From Bacteroidia bacterium (lineage in GTDB: Bacteria; Bacteroidota; Bacteroidia; Flavobacteriales; Flavobacteriaceae), in contig JAUIBP010000002.1 in assembly GCA_030427735.1 (NCBI GenBank), forward strand, positions 124,001 through 188,000: 64,000 nt of DNA. Direction: 5' to 3'. This document shows positions 1 to 8,591 of the stretch, one piece after another (the first letter of the stretch is position 1; each line of letters begins with the position of its first letter). Position numbers and translations under genes: made by a program. Below the pieces are notes generated by a model that was not told where the DNA came from, did no database searches, and saw only the letters and a list, made by a program, of their open reading frames with translations.

Positions 1-189
1 CTGAATGAAGGCGCATTTAAAACCAAAATGCTATTACAAGTACACGACGAATTGGTTTTTGATGTTTATAAGCCTGAGTTAGAAACCATAAAAGCACTTG
101 TAAAAACCGAAATGGAAAACGCCTACCAACTAAGCGTACCTCTAGACGTAGAATTAGACACTGGAAATAATTGGTTGGAAGCGCATTAA
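1..189 (+). CDS. polA: DNA polymerase I, C-terminal end (partial)
   Basis: The last 62 residues of a gene that begins before the window. The frame is open from base 1 to a TAA at 187-189. It contains LLQVHDELVFD, the motif C of family A DNA polymerases, where His-Asp-Glu sit in the polymerase palm active site, followed by the usual short C-terminal tail. The enzyme fills gaps in repair and Okazaki-fragment processing. The following gene starts 18 bases after the stop and is probably co-transcribed. The identification rests on motif C and the tail only, since the exonuclease and most of the palm lie outside. Confidence 0.93.
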   Translation: MNEGAFKTKMLLQVHDELVFDVYKPELETIKALVKTEMENAYQLSVPLDVELDTGNNWLEAH

Positions 190-207
190 CAAAACACCAC
201 CAAAACT

Positions 208-666
208 ATGAAAACAATTCGTTACGAAGTACAAATAAACGCCCCAGTAGCCCATGTATACAAAACCATGCTGGGACTAGACAATAAAAACACTTATAAT
301 GCATGGACAACTGCTTTTAACCCAACATCGACTTACGAAGGCAGTTGGCAAGAAGGCTCTAAAATTCTTTTTATTGGTACCGACGAAAATGGTAATAAAG
401 GCGGTATGATTTCTAAAATTGTAAAACATCAACCTAATCAGTTTGTATCGATCGAGCATTATGGTGTTTTAGAAAACGATACCGAGATATTGGAAGGTCC
501 TAAAGTAGAAGCTTGGGCTGGCGGACACGAAAACTACAGCTTCTCGGAACAAGATGGCATTACAACGGTAACTATTGAATTAGACGCCGTAGAAGATTAT
601 CTCGACTTTTTCAATACGACTTACCCAAAGGCATTAGAACTTTTAAAATCGATTTGCGCAACATAA
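208..666 (+). CDS. SRPBCC (START/Bet v1-like) domain protein
   Basis: 152 residues, no signal peptide, so cytoplasmic. The opening TIRYEVQINAPVAHVY and the later alternation of strands (KFLIFIGTDENG, then a long C-terminal helix around residues 128-150) fit the SRPBCC fold, a helix-grip pocket used by polyketide cyclases, lipid carriers and Aha1-like proteins. The ligand cannot be told from sequence. It follows polA by 18 bases and ends in a strong hairpin terminator shared with the convergent gene. Family assignment is fairly safe; function is unknown. Confidence 0.75.
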   Translation: MKTIRYEVQINAPVAHVYKTMLGLDNKNTYNAWTTAFNPTSTYEGSWQEGSKILFIGTDENGNKGGMISKIVKHQPNQFVSIEHYGVLENDTEILEGPKVEAWAGGHENYSFSEQDGITTVTIELDAVEDYLDFFNTTYPKALELLKSICAT

Positions 667-670
667 AAAA

Positions 671-692
671 AGCCACCTAATTTTAGGTGGCT
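671..692. terminator. Bidirectional intrinsic terminator
   Basis: A 10-base perfect stem (AGCCACCTAA at 671-680 with its complement at 683-692) preceded by A-rich and followed by T-rich sequence. It lies between the convergent SRPBCC and DUF2853 genes and can serve both. Confidence 0.8.
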
Positions 693-714
693 TTGTTCAT
701 TTATGTGTTCAATA

Positions 715-1047
715 TTAATTAAGTGCCTCAGACACTAAATAATAAAATGCTGGTCTGTTTTTATTTCTGATTCCAGACATTTTATCTACCACGCTAGTAA
801 TCGCAGCCATGGCCTTATCTTTATCGGTTACACCTAATTTTTTCTCTACAAAATTACGACGAACAGTTTCTAACTCCGATGGATCTAATCCAGAAACTAA
901 AACCGCATCTTGGTTATCGACCATAGTTTTTAAACTATTTACATATCCATCTAATTTATCATGGTCTATATTACTTACACCACATTCTGCTAATTGCTTT
1001 TCGGCAGTTGCTTTTAATTGAGCTAATTTTGATTCTAGTTCACTCAT
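715..1047 (-). CDS. DUF2853 family protein
   Basis: A small 110-residue all-helical cytoplasmic protein. The pattern PSELETVRRNFVEKKLG, followed by a charged helix and a C-terminal NKNRPAFYYLVSE, is the signature of DUF2853, a short helical family found in Bacteroidota and Proteobacteria whose role is not known. It stands alone and converges on the SRPBCC gene. The ATG at 1047 is preceded by A/T-rich sequence with no clear ribosome site, normal for this phylum. Confidence 0.75.
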   Translation of the reverse strand: MSELESKLAQLKATAEKQLAECGVSNIDHDKLDGYVNSLKTMVDNQDAVLVSGLDPSELETVRRNFVEKKLGVTDKDKAMAAITSVVDKMSGIRNKNRPAFYYLVSEALN

Positions 1048-1236
1048 GTTACTTCATTTAAAAATTATTAATTAATTCGATTTGATGTAGTAAGATAAAA
1101 AATAATATCGAACAATTAAGGCTTTAACGGAAATTTAATACAAATACCAAGCCACTTTCTCTAGCTAAAAGCCACTTGTAAAACACATATTATATTGTAA
1201 ATTGCAAACAAATCAGATCTATTTAACTTAGTCGCT

Positions 1237-2634
1237 ATGCGCTTTTTACCCCTTGTTTTTCTTGTATTATTGAACAACACTTTTATGTGTGCCCAACAAG
1301 CCAATTACAAGTTTAATATTTTTGGTAACCGCTCTATCCTTTTAGCAGGAAATGTTACAGGTAGTGTTACAGATTTAGGTTTAGCGTATTACAACCCTGC
1401 CAGACTTACCCAATTAGAAACTACTGGTTTTGCTATTAATGCCAAAGCCTACCAGTTTAGCTCTATTTCGTTAACCAATGTGTTTGGAGAATCTTCGAAA
1501 GTATCTAATAACGATTTTGATGGTGTGCCCAATATGGCAGGTGCTACATTCAATTTATTTGGCACTCGGTTTGCGTATACCTTTTTAACCAAATTAGATA
1601 CCAATACCGACTTAAATTACACGACCAACACCATGAGCAATGCCCTGCAGGATGTTTTTCCTAACCACGAAAAATATTCTGGTGCTTACAATTTAAAATC
1701 GCAAGTTAAGGATGAATGGATGGGTTTAACCTGGGCAGAAAAAATAGGCGAGAAATTTAGTTTTGGAATCACAGCTTTTGGATCGGCTTATAGATACAGC
1801 GAGGGCAGTACCTTAAGCCATACTGTACTAGAAGCAGACAACACCACTGCTTTTTACCAAAAATTGGCAGGTTTTACACAACGATCGTACGGCCTCATTT
1901 TTAAAGTAGGCGCCAACTACAATATTAAAAAAGCCGATATTGGATTGAACATAAGCCTGCCTTATATAGAAATTTATAAAGAAGCCAGCTTTAACTATAA
2001 AAATTTAATTTCCGGTCTAGGTCCCGATTACGATGTTTTCTACGATTATCAATTAAAAGAATTAGACTCTAAACGCAAAGAACCACTATCTGTATCTCTG
2101 GGAGCAGGCATACCATACAAGCAGCATAAAATTCATATTAATATAGACTATGTTACTGGCATATCGACTTACCAACGTATAGACATTCCTAATTTAGATC
2201 TCGGCGAAACCGCTCCTACAGTAGTTCATTTTAACGAGGAACGTAAAGCTGTTGTCAATTTTGGGCTGGGTGCAGAAATTAATATTAAAGACAATTTACA
2301 ATCGTTTATTGCTTTTTCTACAGATTTTAATGGTTTTACAACTAACGCTAATGTTTTCGATTTATCTAACCCTAACAACAAAGAGTTGAATCTTGGTGGT
2401 AATTTTATGCATTTAAGTTTCGGTACCGATTGGAAATTAAATTGGGCGAATGCCATATTTGGCGCTACTTACACAGGCGGTTCTGGCAGTGCTCCAAGTC
2501 CGTTTAACCCGGACGGCAATCCGTTAGACGTTACAACAACACCCGATACGCATGCAAAATATGCACGATGGCAATTTGTTGTTGGTATAGAGGTTCCTTT
2601 TATTAATCAAAAAATCAAATCGTTAATTAAATAA
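1237..2634 (+). CDS. Predicted outer-membrane beta-barrel protein (FadL/OmpP1-like)
   Basis: 465 residues with a cleavable signal peptide ending near CAQQ (residues 18-21). The mature protein alternates aromatic and polar residues through its length, as outer-membrane barrels do. The early LAYYNPARLTQLE resembles the N-terminal NPA box of FadL/OmpP1 hydrophobic-compound transporters, which is why I place it there rather than among the PorT-type barrels. Monocistronic, with a poor TAACTTAG -7 candidate just upstream. Substrate unknown; the FadL relation is tentative while the barrel itself is likely. Confidence 0.6.
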   Translation: MRFLPLVFLVLLNNTFMCAQQANYKFNIFGNRSILLAGNVTGSVTDLGLAYYNPARLTQLETTGFAINAKAYQFSSISLTNVFGESSKVSNNDFDGVPNMAGATFNLFGTRFAYTFLTKLDTNTDLNYTTNTMSNALQDVFPNHEKYSGAYNLKSQVKDEWMGLTWAEKIGEKFSFGITAFGSAYRYSEGSTLSHTVLEADNTTAFYQKLAGFTQRSYGLIFKVGANYNIKKADIGLNISLPYIEIYKEASFNYKNLISGLGPDYDVFYDYQLKELDSKRKEPLSVSLGAGIPYKQHKIHINIDYVTGISTYQRIDIPNLDLGETAPTVVHFNEERKAVVNFGLGAEINIKDNLQSFIAFSTDFNGFTTNANVFDLSNPNNKELNLGGNFMHLSFGTDWKLNWANAIFGATYTGGSGSAPSPFNPDGNPLDVTTTPDTHAKYARWQFVVGIEVPFINQKIKSLIK

Positions 2635-2779
2635 GTTGAATTCACAACAGGTATGTATCCCATTTATAAATCCGCTTCTAGCAAACCTAAAAGTAAATGG
2701 AGTATGCCAATGTAACGGAACAAAACACAGTAAAAATTAATTGACTGAAATACAGAGCATAAAATTTATCTCATACTAT

Positions 2780-2809
2780 TTGGTAATAAAATAGATTATC
2801 GTAAATTTG
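2780..2809 (+). promoter_or_regulatory. Promoter of rplM-rpsI
   Basis: TTG at 2780-2782, a 19-base spacer, then TAAATTTG at 2802-2809: an exact match to the Bacteroidota primary sigma consensus (TTG / TAnnTTTG). Transcription should begin about 40 bases before the rplM start. Confidence 0.75.
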
Positions 2810-2856
2810 CAAACTCTTTTTAAGAGAGGAATGTTTAATTAGAAAATTTAAAAAGT

Positions 2857-3312
2857 GTGGATACATTAAGCTACAAAACGATTTCGGCCAACAAAGCTAC
2901 TGTAAACAAAGAGTGGGTTTTAGTTGATGCTGAAGGTCAAAGTTTAGGTCGTTTAGCTTCTAAAGTTGCAAAACTTTTAAGAGGTAAACACAAACCTAAT
3001 TTCACACCACACGTTGATTGCGGAGACAATGTAATTGTTGTTAATGCCGAAAAAATCAACTTAACAGGAAACAAGTGGAACGATAAAACTTACATTCGTC
3101 ACACAGGTTACCCAGGTGGTCAAAGAAGTTTATCTGCTACAGAAATGTTCGCTAAAGATCCAGCGAGATTAGTAGAGAAATCAGTAAAAGGAATGTTACC
3201 TAAAAACAAATTAGGTGCAGATTTATTCCGTAATCTAACCGTTGTTGTTGGTACAGAGCACGCTCACGAGGCTCAAAAACCAAAAGCAATTAACTTAAAC
3301 GAATTCAATTAA
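2857..3312 (+). CDS. rplM: 50S ribosomal protein L13 (uL13)
   Basis: 151 residues. [19 protein letters not shown] near the start and the [13 protein letters not shown] segment are diagnostic for uL13, an early-assembly protein of the large subunit that binds 23S rRNA. The start is GTG at 2857; no upstream ATG gives a sensible N-terminus and MDTLSYKT matches the flavobacterial form. It is first in an operon with rpsI, whose ATG overlaps the rplM stop by one base (TAATG), indicating coupled translation. Confidence 0.97.
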   Translation: MDTLSYKTISANKATVNKEWVLVDAEGQSLGRLASKVAKLLRGKHKPNFTPHVDCGDNVIVVNAEKINLTGNKWNDKTYIRHTGYPGGQRSLSATEMFAKDPARLVEKSVKGMLPKNKLGADLFRNLTVVVGTEHAHEAQKPKAINLNEFN

Positions 3313-3698
3313 TGGAAGTAATTCACAAAATTGGCCGTAGAAAGACGGCTGTTGCTCGTGTGTATGTTGCCCAAGGAGAAGGCAAAATAACCGTGAACAA
3401 AAAAGACATGGCGGATTATTTTACTACTGCTACTTTGCAGTATAAAGTAAACCAACCTTTAACCATGACTAACAATGATGGCAACTTTGATATTACAGTA
3501 AATGTATATGGAGGTGGTATTACAGGACAAGCAGAAGCTGTACGTTTAGCAATCTCTCGCGCAATGTGCGAAGTAGATACAGAAAACAGAGGCATCTTAA
3601 AACCTGAAGGTTTATTAACAAGAGACCCAAGAATGGTAGAGCGTAAGAAATTCGGTCAGAAGAAAGCGCGTAAGAAATTCCAGTTCTCTAAACGTTAA
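3312..3698 (+). CDS. rpsI: 30S ribosomal protein S9 (uS9)
   Basis: 128 residues. IGRRKTAVARVYVAQGEG and the C-terminal RKKFGQKKARKKFQFSKR are the hallmarks of uS9; the last Lys-Arg pair is the tail that reaches the P-site tRNA in the small subunit. Its ATG shares a base with the rplM stop, the usual rplM-rpsI pairing. No terminator separates it clearly from the rpsB leader, so read-through into rpsB is possible. Confidence 0.97.
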   Translation: MEVIHKIGRRKTAVARVYVAQGEGKITVNKKDMADYFTTATLQYKVNQPLTMTNNDGNFDITVNVYGGGITGQAEAVRLAISRAMCEVDTENRGILKPEGLLTRDPRMVERKKFGQKKARKKFQFSKR

Positions 3699-3713
3699 TA
3701 TCAAACAAAATTT

Positions 3714-3804
3714 AATCCAGTTTTTGTTGTCCAAGATTTATTTAAATCTGGATTTAGTTTAGCATCTAAATGGTTAAGGCCTTTTGTTTTAAAGCCACTT
3801 AATC
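3714..3804 (+). promoter_or_regulatory. Structured leader upstream of rpsB (candidate autoregulatory RNA)
   Basis: The 140-base rpsI-rpsB gap holds two mutually exclusive stems: AATCCAG at 3714-3720 pairs with CTGGATT at 3748-3754, while AGATTT at 3734-3739 pairs with AAATCT at 3744-3749. A further imperfect hairpin spans 3774-3803. In enterobacteria rpsB-tsf is controlled by S2 binding its own leader; whether this leader works likewise is inference. Confidence 0.35.
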
Positions 3805-3838
3805 ATTGCTAATTCAACAGAACGTAAACTATTACAAA

Positions 3839-4600
3839 ATGGCAAAAGTAGAAGTAAAAGAATTACTTGAAGCAGGTGTACACTTTGGACACTTAACGCG
3901 TAAGTGGGATCCAAACATGGCGCCTTACGTATATATGGAGCGTAACGGCATCCATATCATCAACTTATATAAAACTGCAGCTAAAATAGACGAGGCTGGC
4001 GAAGCATTAAGCAAAATCGCTGCTTCTGGACGTAAAATCCTTTTTGTTGCAACCAAAAAACAAGCTAAAGACATCGTAGCTGAAAAAGCTGGGGCAATTA
4101 ACATGCCTTACATTACAGAAAGATGGCCTGGTGGAATGTTAACTAACTTTGTAACTATTAGAAAAGCGGTTAAAAAAATGGCCTCTATCGATAGAATGAA
4201 GAAAGACGGAACATTCAACACTTTATCTAAAAAAGAACGTTTACAAGTAGATCGTTTAAGAGCTAAGCTAGAGAAAAACTTAGGTTCTATTAGCGACATG
4301 ACTCGTTTACCAGGAGCTTTATTTGTTGTAGATATTAAGCGTGAGCACATCGCGATTAAAGAAGCACAAAAATTAAACATTCCTATCTTTGCAATGGTAG
4401 ATACGAACTCAGACCCACGTCAAGTAGATTACGTAATCCCTGCAAACGATGATGCTTCTAAATCTATCGACAAAGTATTATCTCATGTAACTGGAGCTAT
4501 AGCTGGTGGATTAGCAGAGCGTAAAGCCGATAAAGATTCAGCTAAAGCTGAAAAAACTTCTTCTAAGAAAAAAGCAACTGCTACAGAAGAAGAGGAATAA
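3839..4600 (+). CDS. rpsB: 30S ribosomal protein S2 (uS2)
   Basis: 253 residues. LLEAGVHFGHLTRKWDPNM and ITERWPGGMLTNF are conserved uS2 motifs. I start at the ATG at 3839 (MAKVEVKELL), preceded by AATTACAAA, rather than at an upstream TTG at 3806 that would add eleven unrelated residues. The tail is a lysine/glutamate-rich extension (residues 232-253), likely disordered. S2 is a late-assembly protein of the small-subunit head. The rpsB-tsf order is nearly universal in bacteria. Confidence 0.97.
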   Translation: MAKVEVKELLEAGVHFGHLTRKWDPNMAPYVYMERNGIHIINLYKTAAKIDEAGEALSKIAASGRKILFVATKKQAKDIVAEKAGAINMPYITERWPGGMLTNFVTIRKAVKKMASIDRMKKDGTFNTLSKKERLQVDRLRAKLEKNLGSISDMTRLPGALFVVDIKREHIAIKEAQKLNIPIFAMVDTNSDPRQVDYVIPANDDASKSIDKVLSHVTGAIAGGLAERKADKDSAKAEKTSSKKKATATEEEE

Positions 4601-4630
4601 ACTACATATAATCATTACATAACATAAATA

Positions 4631-4680
4631 AGTCGTTTAGTTCTTTTCTTTGTAGAAAATTAATTGAACGACTTTTTTTA
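4631..4680 (+). terminator. Terminator or attenuator between rpsB and tsf
   Basis: AGTCGTT at 4631-4637 pairs with AACGACT at 4667-4673, followed at once by seven T. An inner stem (TTTTCT with AGAAAA) fills the loop. Placed between two genes normally co-transcribed, it may only partly terminate and set a lower tsf level. Confidence 0.6.
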
Positions 4681-4700
4681 ACTCATATTACATAGAAATT

Positions 4701-5666
4701 ATGGTAAAAGTAACAGCCGCAGAGGTTAACAAATTAAGACAAGCTACTGGTGCAGGTATGATGGACTGTAAAAAAGCATTAGTAGAAGCTGAAGGAGATT
4801 TCGATAAAGCAATCGACGTATTACGTAAAAAAGGTCAGAAAGTTGCTGCTAACAGAGCAGATAGAGACTCTAGCGAAGGTGCTGCAGTAGCTAAAGTAAA
4901 TGCAGACAATACTGTTGGTGTGGCTATTGTTTTAGGTTGTGAAACCGACTTTGTTGGTAAAAACGAAAATTTCGTTGCTTTAGCTAACAAATTAGCCGAT
5001 TTAGCAATGACTGTGAATTCTAAAGAAGAATTATTAGCTGCCAATTTTGATGGTATTACTGTTGAAGAAAAATTAGTTGAACAAACTGGTGTTATTGGTG
5101 AGAAATTAGAAATTAAAGAATATTCTAAATTAGAAGCTCCTTATGTAGGTTCTTACGTTCACATTAACAAAATTGCTGCTTTAGTAGGTTTATCTGCTAA
5201 CATAGAGCAATCTGAAGTTTTAGCTAAAGATTTAGCGATGCAGGTAGCATCTATGGGAGCAACTTCTTTATCTTACAAAGATTTCGATCCAGCTTATGTA
5301 GCTGCAGAAACTGAAGCGCGTATTGCTGTAATCGAAAAAGACAACGAAGAATTAGCACGTTTAGGTAAAACACTTAAAAACGTACCAAAATACATCTCTA
5401 TGTCTCAATTAACTCCAGAAGTTATGGCTCAGGCAGAAGAAGATGCTAAAGCCGAATTAAAAGCTGAAGGTAAACCAGAACAAATCTGGGATAAAATTAT
5501 TCCTGGTAAAATGGATCGTTTCGTATCAGACAACACCACTTTAGACCAAGAACAATGTTTATTAGACCAAAAGTTTATTAAAGACGAAAAAGTAACTGTT
5601 GCTAAATACGTAGAATCTTTCGACGGCGTAGCAATTACAGGTTTCTCTCGTGTTGCTTTAGGTTAA
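4701..5666 (+). CDS. tsf: Translation elongation factor Ts
   Basis: 321 residues. The N-terminal domain (RQATGAGMMDCKKALVEAEG, residues 13-32) is the conserved EF-Tu-contacting UBA-like region, followed by the dimerisation core. EF-Ts exchanges GDP for GTP on EF-Tu. It is somewhat longer than the roughly 280-residue E. coli form, as is usual in Bacteroidota. It sits 100 bases after rpsB, behind a hairpin with a T-run, and ends with a very strong terminator. Confidence 0.97.
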   Translation: MVKVTAAEVNKLRQATGAGMMDCKKALVEAEGDFDKAIDVLRKKGQKVAANRADRDSSEGAAVAKVNADNTVGVAIVLGCETDFVGKNENFVALANKLADLAMTVNSKEELLAANFDGITVEEKLVEQTGVIGEKLEIKEYSKLEAPYVGSYVHINKIAALVGLSANIEQSEVLAKDLAMQVASMGATSLSYKDFDPAYVAAETEARIAVIEKDNEELARLGKTLKNVPKYISMSQLTPEVMAQAEEDAKAELKAEGKPEQIWDKIIPGKMDRFVSDNTTLDQEQCLLDQKFIKDEKVTVAKYVESFDGVAITGFSRVALG

Positions 5667-5694
5667 TACAACGTAGTAAACACAATCATACTTC

Positions 5695-5730
5695 AAAAGC
5701 CATTACTTAATAATTAAGTAATGGCTTTTT
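5695..5730 (+). terminator. Strong intrinsic terminator after tsf
   Basis: A stem of about 17 bases (5695-5711 with 5713-5729), containing AAAGCCATTACTTAA, ends in a run of T. Confidence 0.9.
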
Positions 5731-5795
5731 TATTTGTCCTATAAATATCCCATTACCAACCCCCATTTATAAGCTTTCATTTTAAAAATTTTATG

Positions 5796-5803
5796 TAGTT
5801 TTG
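5796..5803 (+). promoter_or_regulatory. -7 element of the pyrH promoter
   Basis: TAGTTTTG matches TAnnTTTG. It overlaps the TTG codon at 5801, so that codon cannot be a translation start; the -33 TTG is not clear. Confidence 0.5.
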
Positions 5804-5824
5804 CACAACTTCTTTAAACAGACT

Positions 5825-6532
5825 ATGAAATTTAAACGTATCCTTTTAAAATTATCGGGCGAAGCTTTAATGGGCGACCGTCAATACGGTATAGACCCTG
5901 TACGCTTAGCAGAATATGCTAAAGACATTAAAGCCATTACCGATTTAGGTGTAGAAGTCGCTATAGTAATTGGTGGCGGTAATATTTTTAGAGGTGTTGC
6001 TGGCGCCAGTAACGGTATGGACCGCGTGCAAGGCGACCACATGGGTATGCTAGCCACGGTAATAAATGGCTTGGCGCTACAAAGCGCTTTAGAAGATGCC
6101 GATATACCTACCCGTTTGCAAACCGCTATAAAAATTAACGAAGTTGCAGAACCTTTTATAAGACGTAAGGCTATGCGCCATCTAGAAAAAGGCCGCGTGG
6201 TTATTTTTGGTGGTGGTACTGGTAACCCGTATTTTACCACAGATTCTGCAGCCGTGTTACGTGCCATAGAAATTGAAGCCGATGTTATTTTAAAAGGCAC
6301 ACGTGTAGATGGTATTTACACCGCAGATCCAGAAAAAGACAGTAATGCTGTAAAATTCGATCATATATCTTTTGATGACGTGCTTAAAAAAGGCTTAAAA
6401 GTTATGGATACCACAGCGTTTACCTTAAGTCAGGAAAATAAATTACCGATTATTGTTTTCGATATGAACAAAAAAGGCAATTTATTGAAAGTGATTTCTG
6501 GAGAAAATATTGGTACAGAAGTAAACCTTTAA
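5825..6532 (+). CDS. pyrH: UMP kinase
   Basis: 235 residues. [14 protein letters not shown] at the start, [10 protein letters not shown] and the [16 protein letters not shown] loop are the signature of bacterial UMP kinase, the hexameric amino-acid-kinase-fold enzyme that makes UDP from UMP and ATP. The ATG at 5825 gives the family N-terminus ([12 protein letters not shown]); a TTG eight codons upstream lies inside the promoter. It is followed by frr 45 bases later, the usual pyrH-frr pair. Confidence 0.96.
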   Translation: MKFKRILLKLSGEALMGDRQYGIDPVRLAEYAKDIKAITDLGVEVAIVIGGGNIFRGVAGASNGMDRVQGDHMGMLATVINGLALQSALEDADIPTRLQTAIKINEVAEPFIRRKAMRHLEKGRVVIFGGGTGNPYFTTDSAAVLRAIEIEADVILKGTRVDGIYTADPEKDSNAVKFDHISFDDVLKKGLKVMDTTAFTLSQENKLPIIVFDMNKKGNLLKVISGENIGTEVNL

Positions 6533-6577
6533 CTCTAATTTCATTTGTTATATTTATAAACAATAAAGTATTAAACC

Positions 6578-7135
6578 ATGAATGAAGATATTCAATTTAT
6601 TATAGACTCTGCAAAAGAAGCTATGGACGCGGCCGTAAAACACCTAGAAAAACAATTTGTAAACATCCGCGCCGGAAAAGCAAGTCCAGCTATGCTTGGT
6701 AGTGTTATGGTAGATTATTACGGATCGTCTACCCCATTAAGTCAGGTTGCCAATGTAAACACTCCAGATGGTAGAACCATTTCTGTGCAACCATGGGAGA
6801 AGAACATGCTTCAAGAAATAGAAAAAGCCATAATGATTGCTAATTTAGGTTTTAACCCTATGAATAATGGCGATATGATTATTATTAACGTACCACCTTT
6901 AACCGAAGAACGCAGACGCGATTTGGCAAAACAAGCCAAAGCCGAAGCCGAAGACGGTAAAATTGGTATTAGAAACGCCAGAAAAGACGCTAATAACGAG
7001 ATTAAAAAATTAGACGACGCTTCTGACGATGAAAAGAAAAATGCCGAAGTAGACGTGCAAACTCTTACCGATAAGTACGTAAAAAAGGTAGATGACATTC
7101 TAGCCATAAAGGAAAAAGAAATCATGACAGTATAA
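6578..7135 (+). CDS. frr: Ribosome recycling factor
   Basis: 185 residues, the normal family length. NIRAGKASPAMLGSVMVDYYG and PPLTEERRRDLAKQ are conserved RRF motifs. Together with EF-G it splits the post-termination ribosome. The long antiparallel three-helix bundle and the central domain are both present. It is co-transcribed with pyrH and followed directly by an intrinsic terminator. Confidence 0.97.
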   Translation: MNEDIQFIIDSAKEAMDAAVKHLEKQFVNIRAGKASPAMLGSVMVDYYGSSTPLSQVANVNTPDGRTISVQPWEKNMLQEIEKAIMIANLGFNPMNNGDMIIINVPPLTEERRRDLAKQAKAEAEDGKIGIRNARKDANNEIKKLDDASDDEKKNAEVDVQTLTDKYVKKVDDILAIKEKEIMTV

Positions 7136-7137
7136 TT

Positions 7138-7163
7138 AAAAGCGACTTAAAGTCGCTTTTTTT
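7138..7163 (+). terminator. Intrinsic terminator after frr
   Basis: An 11-base perfect stem (AAAAGCGACTT at 7138-7148 with 7150-7160) followed by more T. It overlaps the sequence immediately behind the frr stop. Confidence 0.9.
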
Positions 7164-7208
7164 AGCACTCAAAAAATCCGTTTCCAAGCATATTATAGTT
7201 AATTATCT

Positions 7209-7216
7209 TACCTTTG
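7209..7216 (+). promoter_or_regulatory. -7 element before the DUF5686 gene
   Basis: TACCTTTG matches TAnnTTTG, 27 bases before the ATG at 7243. No good -33 TTG is seen at the expected spacing. Confidence 0.45.
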
Positions 7217-7242
7217 GAATCTTCATTTTTTAACTGCACTAC

Positions 7243-8532
7243 ATGCACAAGTTTTGGTTTACTATACTTTTTTTGTTTTCGGTTATGCTATGTAACGCGC
7301 AAATAATAGTTACAGAAATAGAAAAGGCCGAAGACAGTATTAAAACCAAAAGTAAAGAAGATAAAAAAACTGACTTATTAAAACATATAGGCAACGGTTA
7401 CCTTCCCATTAAATACTTCAATTTAGACCTACGCTATCTTTTCAAATTCAATCAATTTGAGGGCATCCGAACAGGGTTAGGTGGTAGCACAAGCAATTTG
7501 TTTTCCAAAAAGTTTAAACTAAACGCCTACACGGTTTACGGGTTTAAAGATGGACAATATAAATACAGTTTTGGCGGTGGTTTGCGTTTAAATGCTAAAC
7601 ACCAAACTTGGGTTAATGCTACCTATACAGACGATTTACAGGAAACAGCAAGTACACATTTTTTAACAGACAAACGTATCTTTCAGTTTTTCGAGCCGCG
7701 CTTACTTAATATTAGTCTGTTTTACAGGCATATTACCAAATCTGTAACTTTAGAACACGATTTTATTCCTCAGTTAACATCTGCATTTAGCTTTTCGGTA
7801 AGTAATATAGATCCTAAATTCAATTACATATTTCTGGCCAATGATACCGCCTATAATTATTACGAGCTAACCACAGCGCAAATAGCGCTACTCTGGAATC
7901 CTTTCGATGTGTATAAACCACAAGACAACGGCTTTAAGAAAACCAAAAACGGATATCCTAAATTCACTTTACAATACACTCAAAGTATCGCAGATGCTTT
8001 TCAGGGCGATTTTAATTTTTACAAATTAGATTTTAAAGGCACCTACCATTGGATACACAATAAAGAATCGCATTCCGAAATAGATTTTGCCTCTGGAATT
8101 GCAATCGGAGATGCGCCCTTAACACATTTGTTTCACGCCTACCCCAACAACATAAATAAGGCAACTATAATGCAACGGTTTTCGGTAGCTGGTTTAAACA
8201 GTTTCGAGACCATGTATTTTAACGAATTCTTTTCGGATGTTTTTACGGCATTGCAGTTCAAACATTATTTTAAACCTTTTTACCACAGTACGTATTCTAA
8301 ACCCCAATTGGTGCTCATTTCCCGTTTTGCTTTAGGCGATATGCAAAACCCTTCAAGACATCAAGGCATAACGTTTAAAACCCTAGATAAGGGTTACCTA
8401 GAATCGGGGTTCGAACTCAACCAATTGGTCTTTGGTTTTGGTCTTAGTTTAACTTACAGATACGGAGCTTATCATTTACAAGATATAGAAGATAATATCG
8501 CACTAAAATTTACTTTTAACGTTACATTATAA
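7243..8532 (+). CDS. DUF5686-type outer-membrane barrel, short form
   Basis: 429 residues with a signal peptide ending near CNAQ (residue 20). The run from FNQFEGIRTGLGG (residues 70-82) through FKLNAYTVYGFKDGQYKYSFGGG, IGDAPLTHLFHAY and NSFETMYFNEFFSD matches the barrel half of DUF5686 proteins. These are usually about 800 residues with an N-terminal carboxypeptidase-like domain and a first half that is missing here. The frame is clean from signal peptide to stop, so this is a real short version rather than a visible frameshift. The gene lies between frr and an MMPL transporter. Role unknown; probably outer membrane. Confidence 0.7.
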   Translation: MHKFWFTILFLFSVMLCNAQIIVTEIEKAEDSIKTKSKEDKKTDLLKHIGNGYLPIKYFNLDLRYLFKFNQFEGIRTGLGGSTSNLFSKKFKLNAYTVYGFKDGQYKYSFGGGLRLNAKHQTWVNATYTDDLQETASTHFLTDKRIFQFFEPRLLNISLFYRHITKSVTLEHDFIPQLTSAFSFSVSNIDPKFNYIFLANDTAYNYYELTTAQIALLWNPFDVYKPQDNGFKKTKNGYPKFTLQYTQSIADAFQGDFNFYKLDFKGTYHWIHNKESHSEIDFASGIAIGDAPLTHLFHAYPNNINKATIMQRFSVAGLNSFETMYFNEFFSDVFTALQFKHYFKPFYHSTYSKPQLVLISRFALGDMQNPSRHQGITFKTLDKGYLESGFELNQLVFGFGLSLTYRYGAYHLQDIEDNIALKFTFNVTL

Positions 8533-8565
8533 GTCTTTAGGTTTAAGTAATACGCAGCTTTTTTC

Positions 8566-8573
8566 TACATTTG
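8566..8573 (+). promoter_or_regulatory. -7 element before the MMPL transporter gene
   Basis: TACATTTG, matching TAnnTTTG, 18 bases before the ATG at 8592. The -33 box is weak (TTT near 8542). Confidence 0.45.
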
Positions 8574-8591
8574 CGGTTCTTTTAGAAACTT

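Noticed and set aside
3806-3838. Longer rpsB, pyrH, aspS, ansA and tetR starts (3806, 5801, 42477, 19150, 33773)
   Set aside because: They are TTG codons or lie inside promoter elements or neighbouring genes, and they add residues unlike the families; the downstream ATG codons fit better.
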